Positions 27,757-37,296 are shown, counted from the first letter of the stretch. The stretch: DNA of 64,000 nucleotides from Alteromonas naphthalenivorans (GCF_000213655.1 NC_015554.1:1984001-2048000); one strand, 5' to 3'. The notes: generated by a model not told the origin, from the letters alone. Numbers and translations: made by a program.

Positions 27757-28938
27757 CTAGCGTGAACGGCTGAGCTCTTTAATGGCTTGGGTTAAGCCTT
27801 CAAGGGTTAGCCCGTACATTCTATCTTCAACAATTTCTTTTATAATAGAAATAGACGAATAGTAAGGCCAATAATTCTCAGCTTGTGGGTTTAACCATAC
27901 CGCTTTATTAAAATGATTCAGTATACGGCCCAGCCACGCACTACCCGGTTCTTCGTTCCAGTGTTCAACGCTTCCTCCAGGATAGGTAATTTCATAAGGC
28001 CCCATAGTGGCATCGCCAACAAAGATGACTTTATAGTCTTTACCATACCGGTGAATAATATCGTGAACCGATACCCGCTCTTTTTCCCGTCGCAGGTTAT
28101 CTTTCCAAACCTCTTCATATACACAGTTGTGAAAGTAGAAGTACTCAAGGTATTTAAACTCACTCTGCACTGCAGAGAAAAGTTCTTGCGTGGTTTTAAC
28201 GTGAGGATCCATAGAGCCGCCCACATCAAAAAACATTAGCACCTTAACCGCGTTGTGACGCTCTGGCGACATGTGTATATCTAGCATACCGCCTTTTTTG
28301 GCCGTTTCACCAATAGTGGTGGCTACATCAAGCTCTTCACTGGCACCGGTTCTGGCGAACTTACGTAATTTACGCAAGGCGACTTTAATGTTTCGTGTGC
28401 CTAGCTCAACGTCGGCAGATAAGTTTTTAAACTCGCGCTTATCCCACACTTTTACCGCTGAATTACGACGATTGCCTTTCTGCCCAATACGAATACCTTC
28501 AGGGTTGTCGCCATAAGCGCCAAAGGGAGATGTTCCACCCGTACCCACCCATTTGTTACCACCTTGATGTCGCTTTTCTTGCTCTTCAAGGCGTTTTTTA
28601 AGGGTATCCATTAAAGCTTCTAAGCCGCCAGACTGCCGTAGCGCTTCACGCTCTTCTGCACTCAGGGTTTTCTCGATTTGTTTACGTAACCATTCTTCGG
28701 GGATGTCTTTACCGAATAAATCGATAGATTCTACCCCCTCAAAATAATCGGCAAATGCTCTGTCGAATTTATCGTATTGAGACTCATCCTTCACCATGAT
28801 GGTTCGAGACAAACTATAGAAGCCTTCCAAATCTGCATAAACAATATGCTTTTCCAAGGCGTGGAGTAAATCAAGTAGCTCTCGCAAGCTCACTTTTACT
28901 TGATATTTTCGCAGCGTGAAAAAGAATTGAATAAGCAT
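27757..28938 (-). CDS. CoxE-like von Willebrand factor A domain protein
   Basis: The 393-residue protein has a helical N-terminal part with a charged coiled stretch (about residues 90-125) and a C-terminal VWA domain. The MIDAS metal motif DxGxS is present as DVGGS (Asp238, Gly240, Ser242), and FVGDATMGPYE supplies the later acidic residue. This is the CoxE-type architecture that pairs with MoxR/CoxD ATPases in assembling the active site of CO dehydrogenase-like molybdenum hydroxylases. It starts in a TAATG overlap with the MoxR gene. Its client protein is not in this window. Confidence 0.85.
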   Translation of the reverse strand: MLIQFFFTLRKYQVKVSLRELLDLLHALEKHIVYADLEGFYSLSRTIMVKDESQYDKFDRAFADYFEGVESIDLFGKDIPEEWLRKQIEKTLSAEEREALRQSGGLEALMDTLKKRLEEQEKRHQGGNKWVGTGGTSPFGAYGDNPEGIRIGQKGNRRNSAVKVWDKREFKNLSADVELGTRNIKVALRKLRKFARTGASEELDVATTIGETAKKGGMLDIHMSPERHNAVKVLMFFDVGGSMDPHVKTTQELFSAVQSEFKYLEYFYFHNCVYEEVWKDNLRREKERVSVHDIIHRYGKDYKVIFVGDATMGPYEITYPGGSVEHWNEEPGSAWLGRILNHFNKAVWLNPQAENYWPYYSSISIIKEIVEDRMYGLTLEGLTQAIKELSRSR

Positions 28939-29774
28939 TAGCGGCGCGCCATAAATACCAATTTTTCGAACAAGTGAATATCTTGCTCGTTTTTAAGTAG
29001 TGCACCATATAGCGGTGGAATGGCGGCTTTACCGTCTTTCGACTGCAACGCTTCAGGTGGAATGTCTTCGGCCACCAGCAGTTTCAACCAATCGATAAGC
29101 TCTGACGTAGACGGTTTTTTCTTAAGCCCTGGAACATCACGAATCTCAAAGAAGGCTTTTAATGCTTCATCAAGCAGCTTTTTCTTTAAGTCGGGGAAAT
29201 GCACATCAACGATTTGCTGCATTTCTTCAGGCGTAGGAAATTGAATATAATGGAAAAAACAACGACGTAGGAAGGCGTCAGGCAGCTCTTTTTCGTTATT
29301 TGACGTGATGATTACTATGGGGCGTACTTTGGCCACCACACGCTCTTGAGTTTCATATACAAAGAATTCCATCTTATCGAGCTCTAGCAATAAATCGTTT
29401 GGAAACTCAATATCCGCTTTGTCTATTTCATCAATTAATAAAATAGGACGGTTGCCTGCTTCAAATGCCTGCCATAGTTTTCCTTTAACAATGTAATTGC
29501 CAATATCGTGAACGCGATCGTCACCCAGCTGTGAATCACGAAGACGAGATACTGCATCGTATTCGTACAAGCCTTGTTGTGCCTTTGTAGTAGATTTGAT
29601 GTGCCACTGAATTAAATCGGTTCCAAGACTGGCGGCTAACTCTTCAGCCAACATGGTTTTACCTGTGCCCGGCTCACCTTTGATAAGCAGTGGACGCTCT
29701 AGTGTAATGGCGGCATTCACGGCAAGTTGCAAATCTTTTGTAGCGATATAATTCGACGTTCCACTAAAAGCCAT
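28938..29774 (-). CDS. MoxR-family AAA+ ATPase
   Basis: The 278-residue protein has Walker A GEPGTGKT (residues 33-40), Walker B ILLIDEIDKADIEFPNDLLL, sensor 1 VIITSNNEKELPDAFLRRCF with the arginine finger, and a short C-terminal lid. MoxR ATPases act as chaperones with VWA partners and this one is coupled to a CoxE-like gene. I chose ATG 29774 (MAFSGTSNYIATKDLQ) since it fits the family N-terminus; in-frame ATGs at 29807 and 29840 would add residues. It is divergent from cysK. Confidence 0.9.
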   Translation of the reverse strand: MAFSGTSNYIATKDLQLAVNAAITLERPLLIKGEPGTGKTMLAEELAASLGTDLIQWHIKSTTKAQQGLYEYDAVSRLRDSQLGDDRVHDIGNYIVKGKLWQAFEAGNRPILLIDEIDKADIEFPNDLLLELDKMEFFVYETQERVVAKVRPIVIITSNNEKELPDAFLRRCFFHYIQFPTPEEMQQIVDVHFPDLKKKLLDEALKAFFEIRDVPGLKKKPSTSELIDWLKLLVAEDIPPEALQSKDGKAAIPPLYGALLKNEQDIHLFEKLVFMARR

Positions 29775-29975
29775 TATGGTTTTACCTCTTTCGTTCTGAT
29801 TCGTCATGTAAAATAACAATAACATATAGCGAAAAAGCACTTTGCATTTTCACGTTTGGGACCAATGATATAGGGGTATGACGAAATCCCCAAATTCAGG
29901 CTATGAATTATTAACTATTATAAAGGTCGTACCGAACACGACTGCTGGGATTTCCTAACTAGGTAAGGATTAATA

Positions 29976-30941
29976 ATGCAAGTATTTGACGACAACTCTC
30001 TTTCTATTGGCCGCACGCCTCTAGTTAAATTAAACCGCGTTACTTCTGGTAACGTTTACGCAAAGGTTGAGTCTCGTAACCCTAGCTTCAGCGTTAAGTG
30101 TCGTATTGGCGCCAATATGATTTGGGATGCAGAAAAACGTGGCGTGCTTACCCAAGGTAAGGAAATTGTAGAGCCTACCAGTGGTAACACAGGTATTGCC
30201 CTTGCGTTTGTTGCAGCATCACGTGGTTACAAACTAACGCTTACCATGCCTAGCAGCATGAGCTTAGAGCGCAGAAAGCTATTAAAAGCCCTTGGTGCTA
30301 GCTTAGTATTAACTGAAGCACCAAAAGGCATGAAAGGCGCAGTTGCCGCCGCACAAGAGATTGTGGCCTCTGATCCTGAAAAGTACGTTTTACTTCAGCA
30401 GTTCGATAACCCTGCTAACCCTGCTATCCATGAAAAGACCACAGGTCCTGAAATTTGGAATGACACTGACGGCAAAGTTGATGCATTCGTAGCAGGCGTA
30501 GGTACAGGCGGAACCATTACTGGTGTGAGCCGTTACCTTAAAAACACGCAAGGTAAAGCTATTACCTCTATTGCTGTAGAGCCTACTGACTCGCCTGTTA
30601 TCACTCAAGCGATGAACGGTGAAGAACTCACACCAGGGCCACACAAAATTCAAGGTATTGGTGCAGGCTTCATTCCAGGTAACTTGGACTTAAGCTTGAT
30701 TGACGAAGTTGAGCAAGTCACCAACGATGAATGTATGGAAATGGCGCACCGCTTGATGACCGAAGAAGGTATTCTTGCGGGTATTTCTTCTGGTGCAGCA
30801 GTGGTAGCAGCAAAACGTTTTGCTGAACGCCCAGAGAACAAAGACAAAATTGTTGTTGTACTGCTAGCCAGTGGTACTGAGCGTTACCTAAGCAGCCCAT
30901 TATTTGCGGGCGCATTTGGCGACCAAGAAGAAACACAATAA
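29976..30941 (+). CDS. cysK: Cysteine synthase A
   Basis: The 321-residue PLP enzyme makes L-cysteine from O-acetylserine and sulfide. It follows E. coli CysK closely: [15 protein letters not shown], the PLP lysine Lys41 in [19 protein letters not shown], the substrate loop [13 protein letters not shown], and the phosphate cup [10 protein letters not shown]. The CysK-type identity is favoured over CysM by this pattern. The 200-base region upstream is shared with the divergent MoxR gene. A strong terminator follows at 30983-31009. Confidence 0.95.
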   Translation: MQVFDDNSLSIGRTPLVKLNRVTSGNVYAKVESRNPSFSVKCRIGANMIWDAEKRGVLTQGKEIVEPTSGNTGIALAFVAASRGYKLTLTMPSSMSLERRKLLKALGASLVLTEAPKGMKGAVAAAQEIVASDPEKYVLLQQFDNPANPAIHEKTTGPEIWNDTDGKVDAFVAGVGTGGTITGVSRYLKNTQGKAITSIAVEPTDSPVITQAMNGEELTPGPHKIQGIGAGFIPGNLDLSLIDEVEQVTNDECMEMAHRLMTEEGILAGISSGAAVVAAKRFAERPENKDKIVVVLLASGTERYLSSPLFAGAFGDQEETQ

Positions 30942-30982
30942 TCACGCTTACCAACCCGTTAAACGGTAACGAGTGTAAATAA

Positions 30983-31009
30983 CAAAACGAGGCTTCGGCC
31001 TCGTTTTTT
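30983..31009 (+). terminator. Terminator of cysK
   Basis: AAAACGAGGC-TTCG-GCCTCGTTTTTT forms a stable hairpin with a UUCG loop and a T-run. Confidence 0.93.
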
Positions 31010-31198
31010 GTTTTTAAAAAAAAGGCTCAAACCCTTTCATCTCAACTATCTTTAAATAAAGGCAGTTATTTTCAAGCTTCGTTTAACAGGTAAGTGAATA
31101 TTATTCGAAAGGTTTAGACGTATTGACTTGCGTCTCATCGGATGAGTATCGATAATGTTGGCGATCATTTTCCTTTGACTTGTTTAGGGTTTTTATTA

Positions 31199-31657
31199 AT
31201 GCGTTCTTTTCGTTTACGTTTTTATGCCGTTATGTTTAGCGTGCTTTGTTTAGCGGCATGTGGAGAAAAAGAAGAAGGAATGGGTCGCTACGGTATGCTA
31301 GCCGACAGTACGCCAGAATATTCGGCAGTTACGTTTCTAAAAAGTGTGTATGAAGATGATAATCTTGATGTGGCAATTAGTCTGTCGTCCGATCGATTGG
31401 CTAGAATTCTGACCAATTACCACAGTAATAGAAACGTACAGCGTCACCTATTAAATTTAAAATACGACACTGTGATTATTACACCACAAAGTGGCAACAG
31501 TGTTGGGCGCTCTGAGTTTTCAGAAAAGGCAACGGTTACCGTATTTTTAAGTGGTATGTACGATGACGATAAAATTGAAGACTTGCGCAGTTTAGATCTT
31601 ATTAAAGAAGATGGTATGTGGAAAGTTTCTCAAATTCACCCAGACCATTTCATGTAA
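31199..31657 (+). CDS. Small hypothetical lipoprotein
   Basis: The 152-residue protein has a lipoprotein signal (MRSFRLRFYAVMFSVLCLAAC, lipobox LAAC) and then about 130 residues with an alpha/beta fold rich in acidic residues (VYEDDNLDVAISLSSDRLAR, DEDKIEDLRSLDLI-like stretch, WKVSQIHPDHFM at the end). The C-terminal pattern resembles NTF2- or DUF4878-like lipoproteins, but I cannot assign a family with confidence. ATG 31199 fits the signal peptide; an in-frame ATG at 31142 would add 19 residues. It lies between cysK and the accessory island. Confidence 0.65.
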   Translation: MRSFRLRFYAVMFSVLCLAACGEKEEGMGRYGMLADSTPEYSAVTFLKSVYEDDNLDVAISLSSDRLARILTNYHSNRNVQRHLLNLKYDTVIITPQSGNSVGRSEFSEKATVTVFLSGMYDDDKIEDLRSLDLIKEDGMWKVSQIHPDHFM

Positions 31658-31762
31658 CAAAAAAGGCTGTTCGAATACTCGACGGTTATCACTAGATTAA
31701 CATATTAATTTAAATCAACAAATTAAGAGCTTCAATTAATAGCGCTTTGTACTCATTCCTAG

Positions 31763-33112
31763 CTAAGCAAACTTGTATCGACTCACTAAGTCTTTCAGGT
31801 GCTCTTTTAGGAAGTCTTCCTTTCCAGAGTGATTTAAGTGTTTAGACATATAAGATGCATAAGCGAGAAGCGTCTTTTTACAAATCAGAGAAATGTTCAT
31901 CAACAAAGCCTTCTTTAGGCTCACTGTTGGTGATAACACGCCATGTACCACTTTAGACCTTGCGTCGTAAGCGTCTTTAATGGCTCTTGTAAATGTATCA
32001 ACGTTGCAATCAGATATAAATCCTGTGTGGTACAGAAACACTATGGCTCTCTCCCTCAGCGATTTACTTATTTCTTCATTTTCGTCGAATGTAAATAGGC
32101 GCTCTAATGAAGTAATAAACTTTACTATTGCTACTGTAGGGCTTTCTTCTCTAATCGCATCACCATACCAGTAGAGGGAATCAACAAAACGCTGATTGAA
32201 TGGGTAAATTTTTTGATGCTCTAGCTGTAATGCCACAACCTCTGCGTAGACTGATAGCTGCTCTCCATAGAATTTCTCAAAGCCTTTTAGAAAACCTCCT
32301 TGCAGACCCGTTAGCGAACCCCATGTCATCGTGCTTCTTGTCTCAACACTACCATCAGCTCTCATTGCAAGCATTCTTGTATCATTATAAACGGGAAGAT
32401 TAAATGTAACCTCTAAATCACGAGTATTGTCCGCCCCATAGCACAAATGAAAAAGATTCATTACTAGCGTCGCAATATTTAAGGCATGCTCTTCTGTGAG
32501 TCGCGCGGAATAAACTCCTGATATAGGCACTTCAATAAACCAGTTAAAATTCTCGTAATGAGCGGAGGCTTCTTCTCCATTAATCGCAAGTTCATCCCCG
32601 TCTCTCTCAGCCAGACGAACACGTTCAGTGTACTCTCGCTCTAGAATATCTTTACTGAAAACTCTTACACTACCTATATCGATTGATTGCTCCGTTTCTT
32701 GCAGAGGACTCCCAATGAATGGTACGAGGACTTTCAGATCTGAAGAACCTCTTTTAACCGCTTCAACCAATTCGTCCAAAAATACTTTCATGTCGATTTT
32801 AGAGTTAGAAGACTCGCTAAGGTATTTACTGAGGTATGTACGAAATAAAGCATTGAAATCACCATAGGTTACCGTAGAGGTCAATTGTAGGAATGTTAGA
32901 GATTCTTCAACTGCTTGAGTGAGTATCTGTTCAGCTTTATCACCAATGTGAATGCAAGACCCATCTGGATGTTCAAAAACTGGTGGGAAGTGATAAACAG
33001 CGGATGCTTGAGGTGCATCATCGCCTAGTTCTTTATTGAAACTATCAGTAGCTATTACAAATGCCCTTATTAGCTTACGGATTTCTCTATGGCTCCCACT
33101 GGCTTGACTCAT
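31763..33112 (-). CDS. ApeA-like HEPN-domain protein, putative defence ribonuclease
   Basis: The 449-residue protein has a C-terminal helical domain from about residue 325 (TVAIVKFITSLERLFTF and RERAIVFLYHTGF) ending in the Rx4H signature of HEPN ribonucleases, RSKVVH (Arg385 to His390). The first 300 residues are of unknown fold. The layout resembles ApeA-like HEPN proteins found in anti-phage loci, where the HEPN part cleaves RNA. It is the last of three same-strand genes with AbiH and a smaller Rx4H protein, 188 bases after the second, with a good AAGGT ribosome site. No cleavage activity has been shown; the defence role is inferred. Confidence 0.65.
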   Translation of the reverse strand: MSQASGSHREIRKLIRAFVIATDSFNKELGDDAPQASAVYHFPPVFEHPDGSCIHIGDKAEQILTQAVEESLTFLQLTSTVTYGDFNALFRTYLSKYLSESSNSKIDMKVFLDELVEAVKRGSSDLKVLVPFIGSPLQETEQSIDIGSVRVFSKDILEREYTERVRLAERDGDELAINGEEASAHYENFNWFIEVPISGVYSARLTEEHALNIATLVMNLFHLCYGADNTRDLEVTFNLPVYNDTRMLAMRADGSVETRSTMTWGSLTGLQGGFLKGFEKFYGEQLSVYAEVVALQLEHQKIYPFNQRFVDSLYWYGDAIREESPTVAIVKFITSLERLFTFDENEEISKSLRERAIVFLYHTGFISDCNVDTFTRAIKDAYDARSKVVHGVLSPTVSLKKALLMNISLICKKTLLAYASYMSKHLNHSGKEDFLKEHLKDLVSRYKFA

Positions 33113-33300
33113 TTAATTACCTTGAAATTCTTTCCATCTAAATTGTGACATTACTATATCCTCGGTAAGCTAATAAACAACGAACCTCACATACAAACTT
33201 TCACTAAATCTCAACGTAATATTAAACAAAGTTTAATTAGCTTTGTAAGCGCCTCTACAATCTAGTAATGGGTAGGATATGCCTTTTGTCTGGGAAACAT

Positions 33301-33957
33301 CTAATCTGTATAGAGTTTTAGGAAACGATAAAATAGTTCTTTTTCTCCAAACTCCAAATCAACCTCAAGCACACCAGATTGCAAACATCCAAGCGCTGAG
33401 TCGACAATAATTTTGGCTAAGTCTATAACTTTTTCAGGATTAATTAGAGTTGTATATTGGGGCTTGAAAGTTGAAATATCTCCATTCCACGCAACATCAG
33501 GATATTTAACTAGCGCGTCAATTTGTCGATCAAACTGGAAATAGTAACTTGGCTTGTTCTGGTGAAGCGCCTTAGCCAATAAGCTTGCATTGTGTAAAAA
33601 GGAATTCCTTAGTGCGTATAACGCTTTAACATCTTCATTTCCTTCCTCAAATCCCGCAAAGTAATACAAAGCTTTATTTATGCTACTAGCCTTTGGGTTT
33701 GAGAATTCAATCATGTCAGTGCGCTTATAAGTGAAGCCTATTTGCTCAACAACTCCAAATGCACTAACAACAGGCACAAAGTTCTTTGAATACTCCATAT
33801 ACCTTGCGTGGTTAATTTCCTGCAATGTAATGGGTAATATTGATTTTAATATTCCACCCTTTACAGTGTAAGAGCCAGCGTTTCCTAAATGGGCATATGC
33901 CAACTCTAGAATACTTAATTGATCTACATACTTGTCCTTCCATGATGATGTATCCAT
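33301..33957 (-). CDS. Second HEPN-like protein with an Rx4H motif
   Basis: This 218-residue mainly helical protein is not one I can name. It contains ALYALRNSFLHNASLL with Arg117 and His122 in the Rx4H spacing, and helices around it that suit a HEPN fold. A conserved-looking FQFDRQIDALV follows. It begins 42 bases after the AbiH stop on the same strand and has a GGAAGAAAGG ribosome site, so the two are probably one transcript. It could be a ribonuclease toxin or a regulatory partner of AbiH. The base composition is AT-rich like the rest of the island. Confidence 0.55.
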   Translation of the reverse strand: MDTSSWKDKYVDQLSILELAYAHLGNAGSYTVKGGILKSILPITLQEINHARYMEYSKNFVPVVSAFGVVEQIGFTYKRTDMIEFSNPKASSINKALYYFAGFEEGNEDVKALYALRNSFLHNASLLAKALHQNKPSYYFQFDRQIDALVKYPDVAWNGDISTFKPQYTTLINPEKVIDLAKIIVDSALGCLQSGVLEVDLEFGEKELFYRFLKLYTD

Positions 33958-33999
33958 CCTTTCTTCCTATCTCAAATCTATAAACAGATAAAGCATTAT

Positions 34000-35016
34000 T
34001 TATGCGAACTCTATTTTAAACAGTTCACTATTAAATAGGTCACTGTTAAAATTCACATAAACCTTGTCGTTTGCATCTGAAGGCACATCGTTGCCAAAGA
34101 TTATCCTAATGATTTCTTGCTTGAATCTAAAACTCCTAGATGAATTCAGCTGTAAAAAATGCGGTTTATAGTCAAAGATTACTAGCCTGCACTCTCTTTC
34201 ACGCAATTGTTCAGCAATTAGTTCCCACCAAAGTTGATCTGTTTTACCTAATGAAGAACCAAAGATGCAGATGACTGAAGCCTTTCGTATTTGCTCTTTG
34301 CATACCTCTTCTACCCCGTGACCTTGAGCAAGGTTACTTTCTGGCTTAATGAAATCAGACCTAATTTCAGGGATATCTCGAAAATCTAGATTTTCTAACT
34401 GATTTTCATCATTTATGCCAAGTATCATGTCTTCAATAACAGAACCATGAACATGATAGAGATTGTATAGTCTTCGCTCTACATTCCCTATTACAGCCCT
34501 GTACCCCAAAGATAAATGTTCATTAGAATCATGAGTAATCTTTAGTATCTGCTCTATAGAATTAGTATAATTAAAGCTGATAACATTGAAGTAATATGGT
34601 TTCGTTCCAACAGAGCTATAGAACTGTTCTAATGCACTTTTATTTCGTCCTCTCAGAAAGCGTTCTGGTGTAAGCAATTGCTCTAAAAACTCTTTCGTAT
34701 CTATTTTCTTGCATATGTCTGATTTAAATAGGCCCTGAACATTCTTAAGGTATTCAGACAAGTTAAAGCGGATATCATCTAACAGCTCATCGAACTGACT
34801 AATATTTGAGAGATTTTGAAGATATTGACCGAGAGCCAGTTCCAAGTCAGACCATTTGTCCGTAATATCTAATTCTTCTTTAAGCGCCTTCTTGAATTCT
34901 CGAATTAGCTCACTGTTCGATTCAGTTTTGACATAGAACTGATAGAAGTCTGAGTATTTTGTTTTCAACCCAAGGGCAATATCGAATCCATTGCCAATCA
35001 TATAAGCTATATGCAT
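34000..35016 (-). CDS. AbiH-family abortive infection protein
   Basis: The 338-residue protein has the AbiH signature at its N-terminus (MIGNGFDIALGLKTKYSDFY), the central YHVHGS (His188 to Ser192) and FGSSLGKTDQLWWE (Gly253 to Asp260 within it), which together recall a SIR2-like nucleotide-binding fold. AbiH was first described as a lactococcal phage abortive-infection protein; many homologues are in defence islands. It is the first gene of a same-strand trio with two Rx4H proteins. An IS5 element ends 18 bases before its ATG, so its native promoter has been displaced. Confidence 0.82.
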   Translation of the reverse strand: MHIAYMIGNGFDIALGLKTKYSDFYQFYVKTESNSELIREFKKALKEELDITDKWSDLELALGQYLQNLSNISQFDELLDDIRFNLSEYLKNVQGLFKSDICKKIDTKEFLEQLLTPERFLRGRNKSALEQFYSSVGTKPYYFNVISFNYTNSIEQILKITHDSNEHLSLGYRAVIGNVERRLYNLYHVHGSVIEDMILGINDENQLENLDFRDIPEIRSDFIKPESNLAQGHGVEEVCKEQIRKASVICIFGSSLGKTDQLWWELIAEQLRERECRLVIFDYKPHFLQLNSSRSFRFKQEIIRIIFGNDVPSDANDKVYVNFNSDLFNSELFKIEFA

Positions 35017-35032
35017 CTTGCTGCTCTATCCC

Positions 35033-35034
35033 TA
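35033..35034. repeat. Target-site duplication TA (left)
   Basis: TA borders the left end of the IS; the matching TA is at 35919-35920. A two-base TA duplication is usual for this IS5 subgroup. Confidence 0.6.
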
Positions 35035-35918
35035 AGGCGTGTTGATCTTTCGTGATTGGTTTTTGAGCAGCATGGTAAAGAGTTATAATTTGCTTCGCCA
35101 AAAGTAAAAGAACAACTCACTACCATGCCGAGACTAATGCTAACTGATAAGCGGTGGCAAAAGCTACTTCAAGTAATGAAGAGTACAGGCCGCATTTACA
35201 ATAAACCAGAACATAGAATGACGTTTGAAGGGATACTCTTCCGGCTGAGAACAGGAATTCCTTGGCGTGATTTACCAACAGAATTCGGCGGTTGGAGCGC
35301 CGTTTATCGCCGATTCAATTTATGGTCGAAGAAAGGTTTATTGAATATGTTATTCAATGAGTTAGCCAAACTGGCTGATTACGACTGGGTCTTTGCTGAT
35401 GGTTCGATTGTCAAAGCTCATCAGCATAGTGCCGGAGCAGCTACTAAGGATAATGAGTGCATTGGAAAAAGCCGAGGTGGTAACTCCACAAAAATTCATT
35501 TAGCCGTGGATAGTGGTGGGCTTCCAATTTATTTTGAACTATCAGAAGGCCAGAGAAATGATATAGCTCGGGCTCAAAGTCTGGTTGACCATTTAAGGGA
35601 AGTAAACATTTTCGTAGGTGACAAAGGCTACGATAGTGACGCATTAAGAGAATATATTGAAGCCAAAGGAGGTATCTCCGTCATACCGAAACGGAACTAT
35701 GGCCAAGATATAGACAAAGGCAGCGTTGATTGGTGCCTCTATAAATATCGCCACCTAGTTGAAAACGCCTTTGCTCGAATAAAGCATTATCGTTCAATAT
35801 CAACGAGGTATGAAAAGTTAGCAAGGAATTATGCCAGCATGGTATCACTGGCATTTTCGATGATGTGGCTACCCATGTACTGCTGAGTGAAATATATGCA
35901 GCAAAGATCAACAGGCCC
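35035..35918 (+). mobile_element. IS5-family insertion sequence, complete, about 884 bp
   Basis: The ends carry matching inverted repeats: GGCGTGTTGATCTTTCGTG at 35036 on the left, and on the other strand GGCCTGTTGATCTTTGCTG at the right end, 16 of 19 identical. A TA is duplicated on both sides. One intact DDE transposase gene lies within. Size and single-gene layout fit the IS427/IS1031-like IS5 subgroups. It looks recent, because the ends and gene are intact. Confidence 0.85.
35125..35886 (+). CDS. IS5-family DDE transposase
   Basis: The 253-residue transposase has the N-terminal DUF4096-like block (FEGILFRLRTGIPWRDLP, FGGWSAVYRRFNLWSKKG) and the DDE residues in FADGSIVKAHQH, VGDKGYDSDALR and LVENAFARIKHYRSI. 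It appears complete and is read away from abiH. It sits inside inverted repeats 35035-35918 and should catalyse cut-and-paste movement of that element. Confidence 0.93.
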   Translation: MPRLMLTDKRWQKLLQVMKSTGRIYNKPEHRMTFEGILFRLRTGIPWRDLPTEFGGWSAVYRRFNLWSKKGLLNMLFNELAKLADYDWVFADGSIVKAHQHSAGAATKDNECIGKSRGGNSTKIHLAVDSGGLPIYFELSEGQRNDIARAQSLVDHLREVNIFVGDKGYDSDALREYIEAKGGISVIPKRNYGQDIDKGSVDWCLYKYRHLVENAFARIKHYRSISTRYEKLARNYASMVSLAFSMMWLPMYC

Positions 35919-35920
35919 TA
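35919..35920. repeat. Target-site duplication TA (right)
   Basis: This TA follows the right inverted repeat and matches 35033-35034. Confidence 0.6.
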
Positions 35921-36018
35921 GTAATAACTTAAATCTCAACCTATTAAGGCTAGACATTAACTTTCTAAGGAGTATATAAGTTTTAAAAAAATATTGCAGG
36001 AGCAATGTTTTTAACAAT

Positions 36019-37201
36019 TTACACTTGAGAAATATCTAAAACTACATGAATGTGAAAGCTCAACAAATTAGCTAAAAAACGTTGCAGGCCTAGTCTTGGG
36101 ATTTGATTAATAACTTTCTGTATAGTCTCCAAATAAACAGTACCGTATTCATCCCCAGCGTTCCCTGAAGAGTGTCCAGTGATAGAATTGCTCACACTAT
36201 CACTAACTTTTAGAGTTCTCTGCAATGTCTTAAATGAATGCCTGAAAGCATGAAGCGGTTGAGATATTTTTATCCCCTCTGCCTTAACCACCTGCACCAC
36301 CAGTCACCTATATAAGGTCCTTGCTTCCCGTATTTATCAGCAGTAATTTGTGGAAATAACCCCCCATCAGCCGCCTTAACGTAATCAATACGGCCAAGTT
36401 CCAATAAGTGCTCATGCAATGGCACATGCCTGAGAGAGGTATCATTTTTCACTGATTGGTCTTCGCCCATTCGAATATTCAAGAAATAAATTCCTTTTGA
36501 GTCTTTGCAGATATCCTCTTTATCTACAGGTAAGGATCTTATTGCTTTCTGCTTGGACATAGGAAGCTTAAGTAAGGTATTCCTGAAGTGGACCAAATCA
36601 GCAGACACGATGGCTGTAACATCCTTATCCCCCACAAACTCTACATAGCGCCTTACACTTTTAGCTGTTTCATTCAGCGTTTGAGTACACTTCCTCCCCC
36701 ATCGCGCTGAAGGTCAAAGATGTGAGCAAGTTCATCAATTAGAACGGTCCGCTCTTCATCTGTTGCCCTTTCTATCTCTGCCCCCTAAATTGACAGTGTA
36801 TCCGTAAATCCAAACGTAAAAGTAACTTCAAGACTTTCATCTGTCAGGCCAGTATCACTAAGCTTACCTACGTCATAACTTATAAATTCAGAAGTATCAC
36901 CACCAGCTTCAATGTTGCTTCTAACTCTTGCATACCAGCGTTGCGCAATAACAGCACAATCTCTGGGTGTTAACTCTACATTGGAAGTGACTGACAATTT
37001 AGCTCTGGCAAGCTCAATCTGAGTATAGGCGTCTTGAGTGGGGTCTATCGCTTTGAGTTTGGCTTCTCTTGAATCTTTCGTACGTAATGACATCTTAAGT
37101 TCACGCTTGCCAATAATATGTCGTACGTTAGCAGGAAAAGCTACTCTGACGTAATAAATTCCAGATTTAGGGTCTTTGTACGGTGTTGCAATTGCGCCCA
37201 T
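36019..37201 (-). pseudogene. Tyrosine site-specific integrase, broken
   Basis: Pieces of one integrase lie in order on the minus strand. 37201-36785 encodes the DUF6538-like N-terminus (GIYYVRVAFPANVRHIIGKR). It ends at an in-frame TAG at 36785-36787, after which the same frame continues (AEIERATDEERTVLIDEL) to about 36690. There a frameshift leads to TLNETAKSVRRYVEFVGDKD and the 36635-36270 part, and a second shift near 36300 leads to the catalytic end with HAFRHSF, ITGHSSG and YGTVYLE. At least three lesions make it non-functional unless sequencing errors exist. It begins about 100 bases from a tRNA-Ser 3' remnant. Confidence 0.85.
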
Positions 37202-37263
37202 TTTGTACCGCCAATTTGTACTAGTTGGTGATATCGTCGTTTCTCTCTAGGCCTTTAACTTTG

Positions 37264-37287
37264 AGGCCCCTAGAGAATTAGGGGCCT
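37264..37287. terminator. Perfect 9-bp hairpin beside the attachment site
   Basis: AGGCCCCTA and TAGGGGCCT pair over GAGAAT. An alternative fold pairs TCTCTAGG at about 37243 with CCTAGAGA. There is no T-run, so it may be a recombination-site structure or a weak terminator. Confidence 0.4.
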
Positions 37288-37296
37288 GTAGGTATT

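Noticed and set aside
31658..31762. Left copy of the tRNA-Ser att core
   Set aside because: I looked for the GAGGG-7-CCCTC core and found no match, so no left att site is claimed.
31763..35016. Classical toxin-antitoxin pair
   Set aside because: Sizes (449, 218 and 338 residues) and the AbiH signature do not fit a small two-gene toxin-antitoxin module; a HEPN/AbiH defence set is the better reading.
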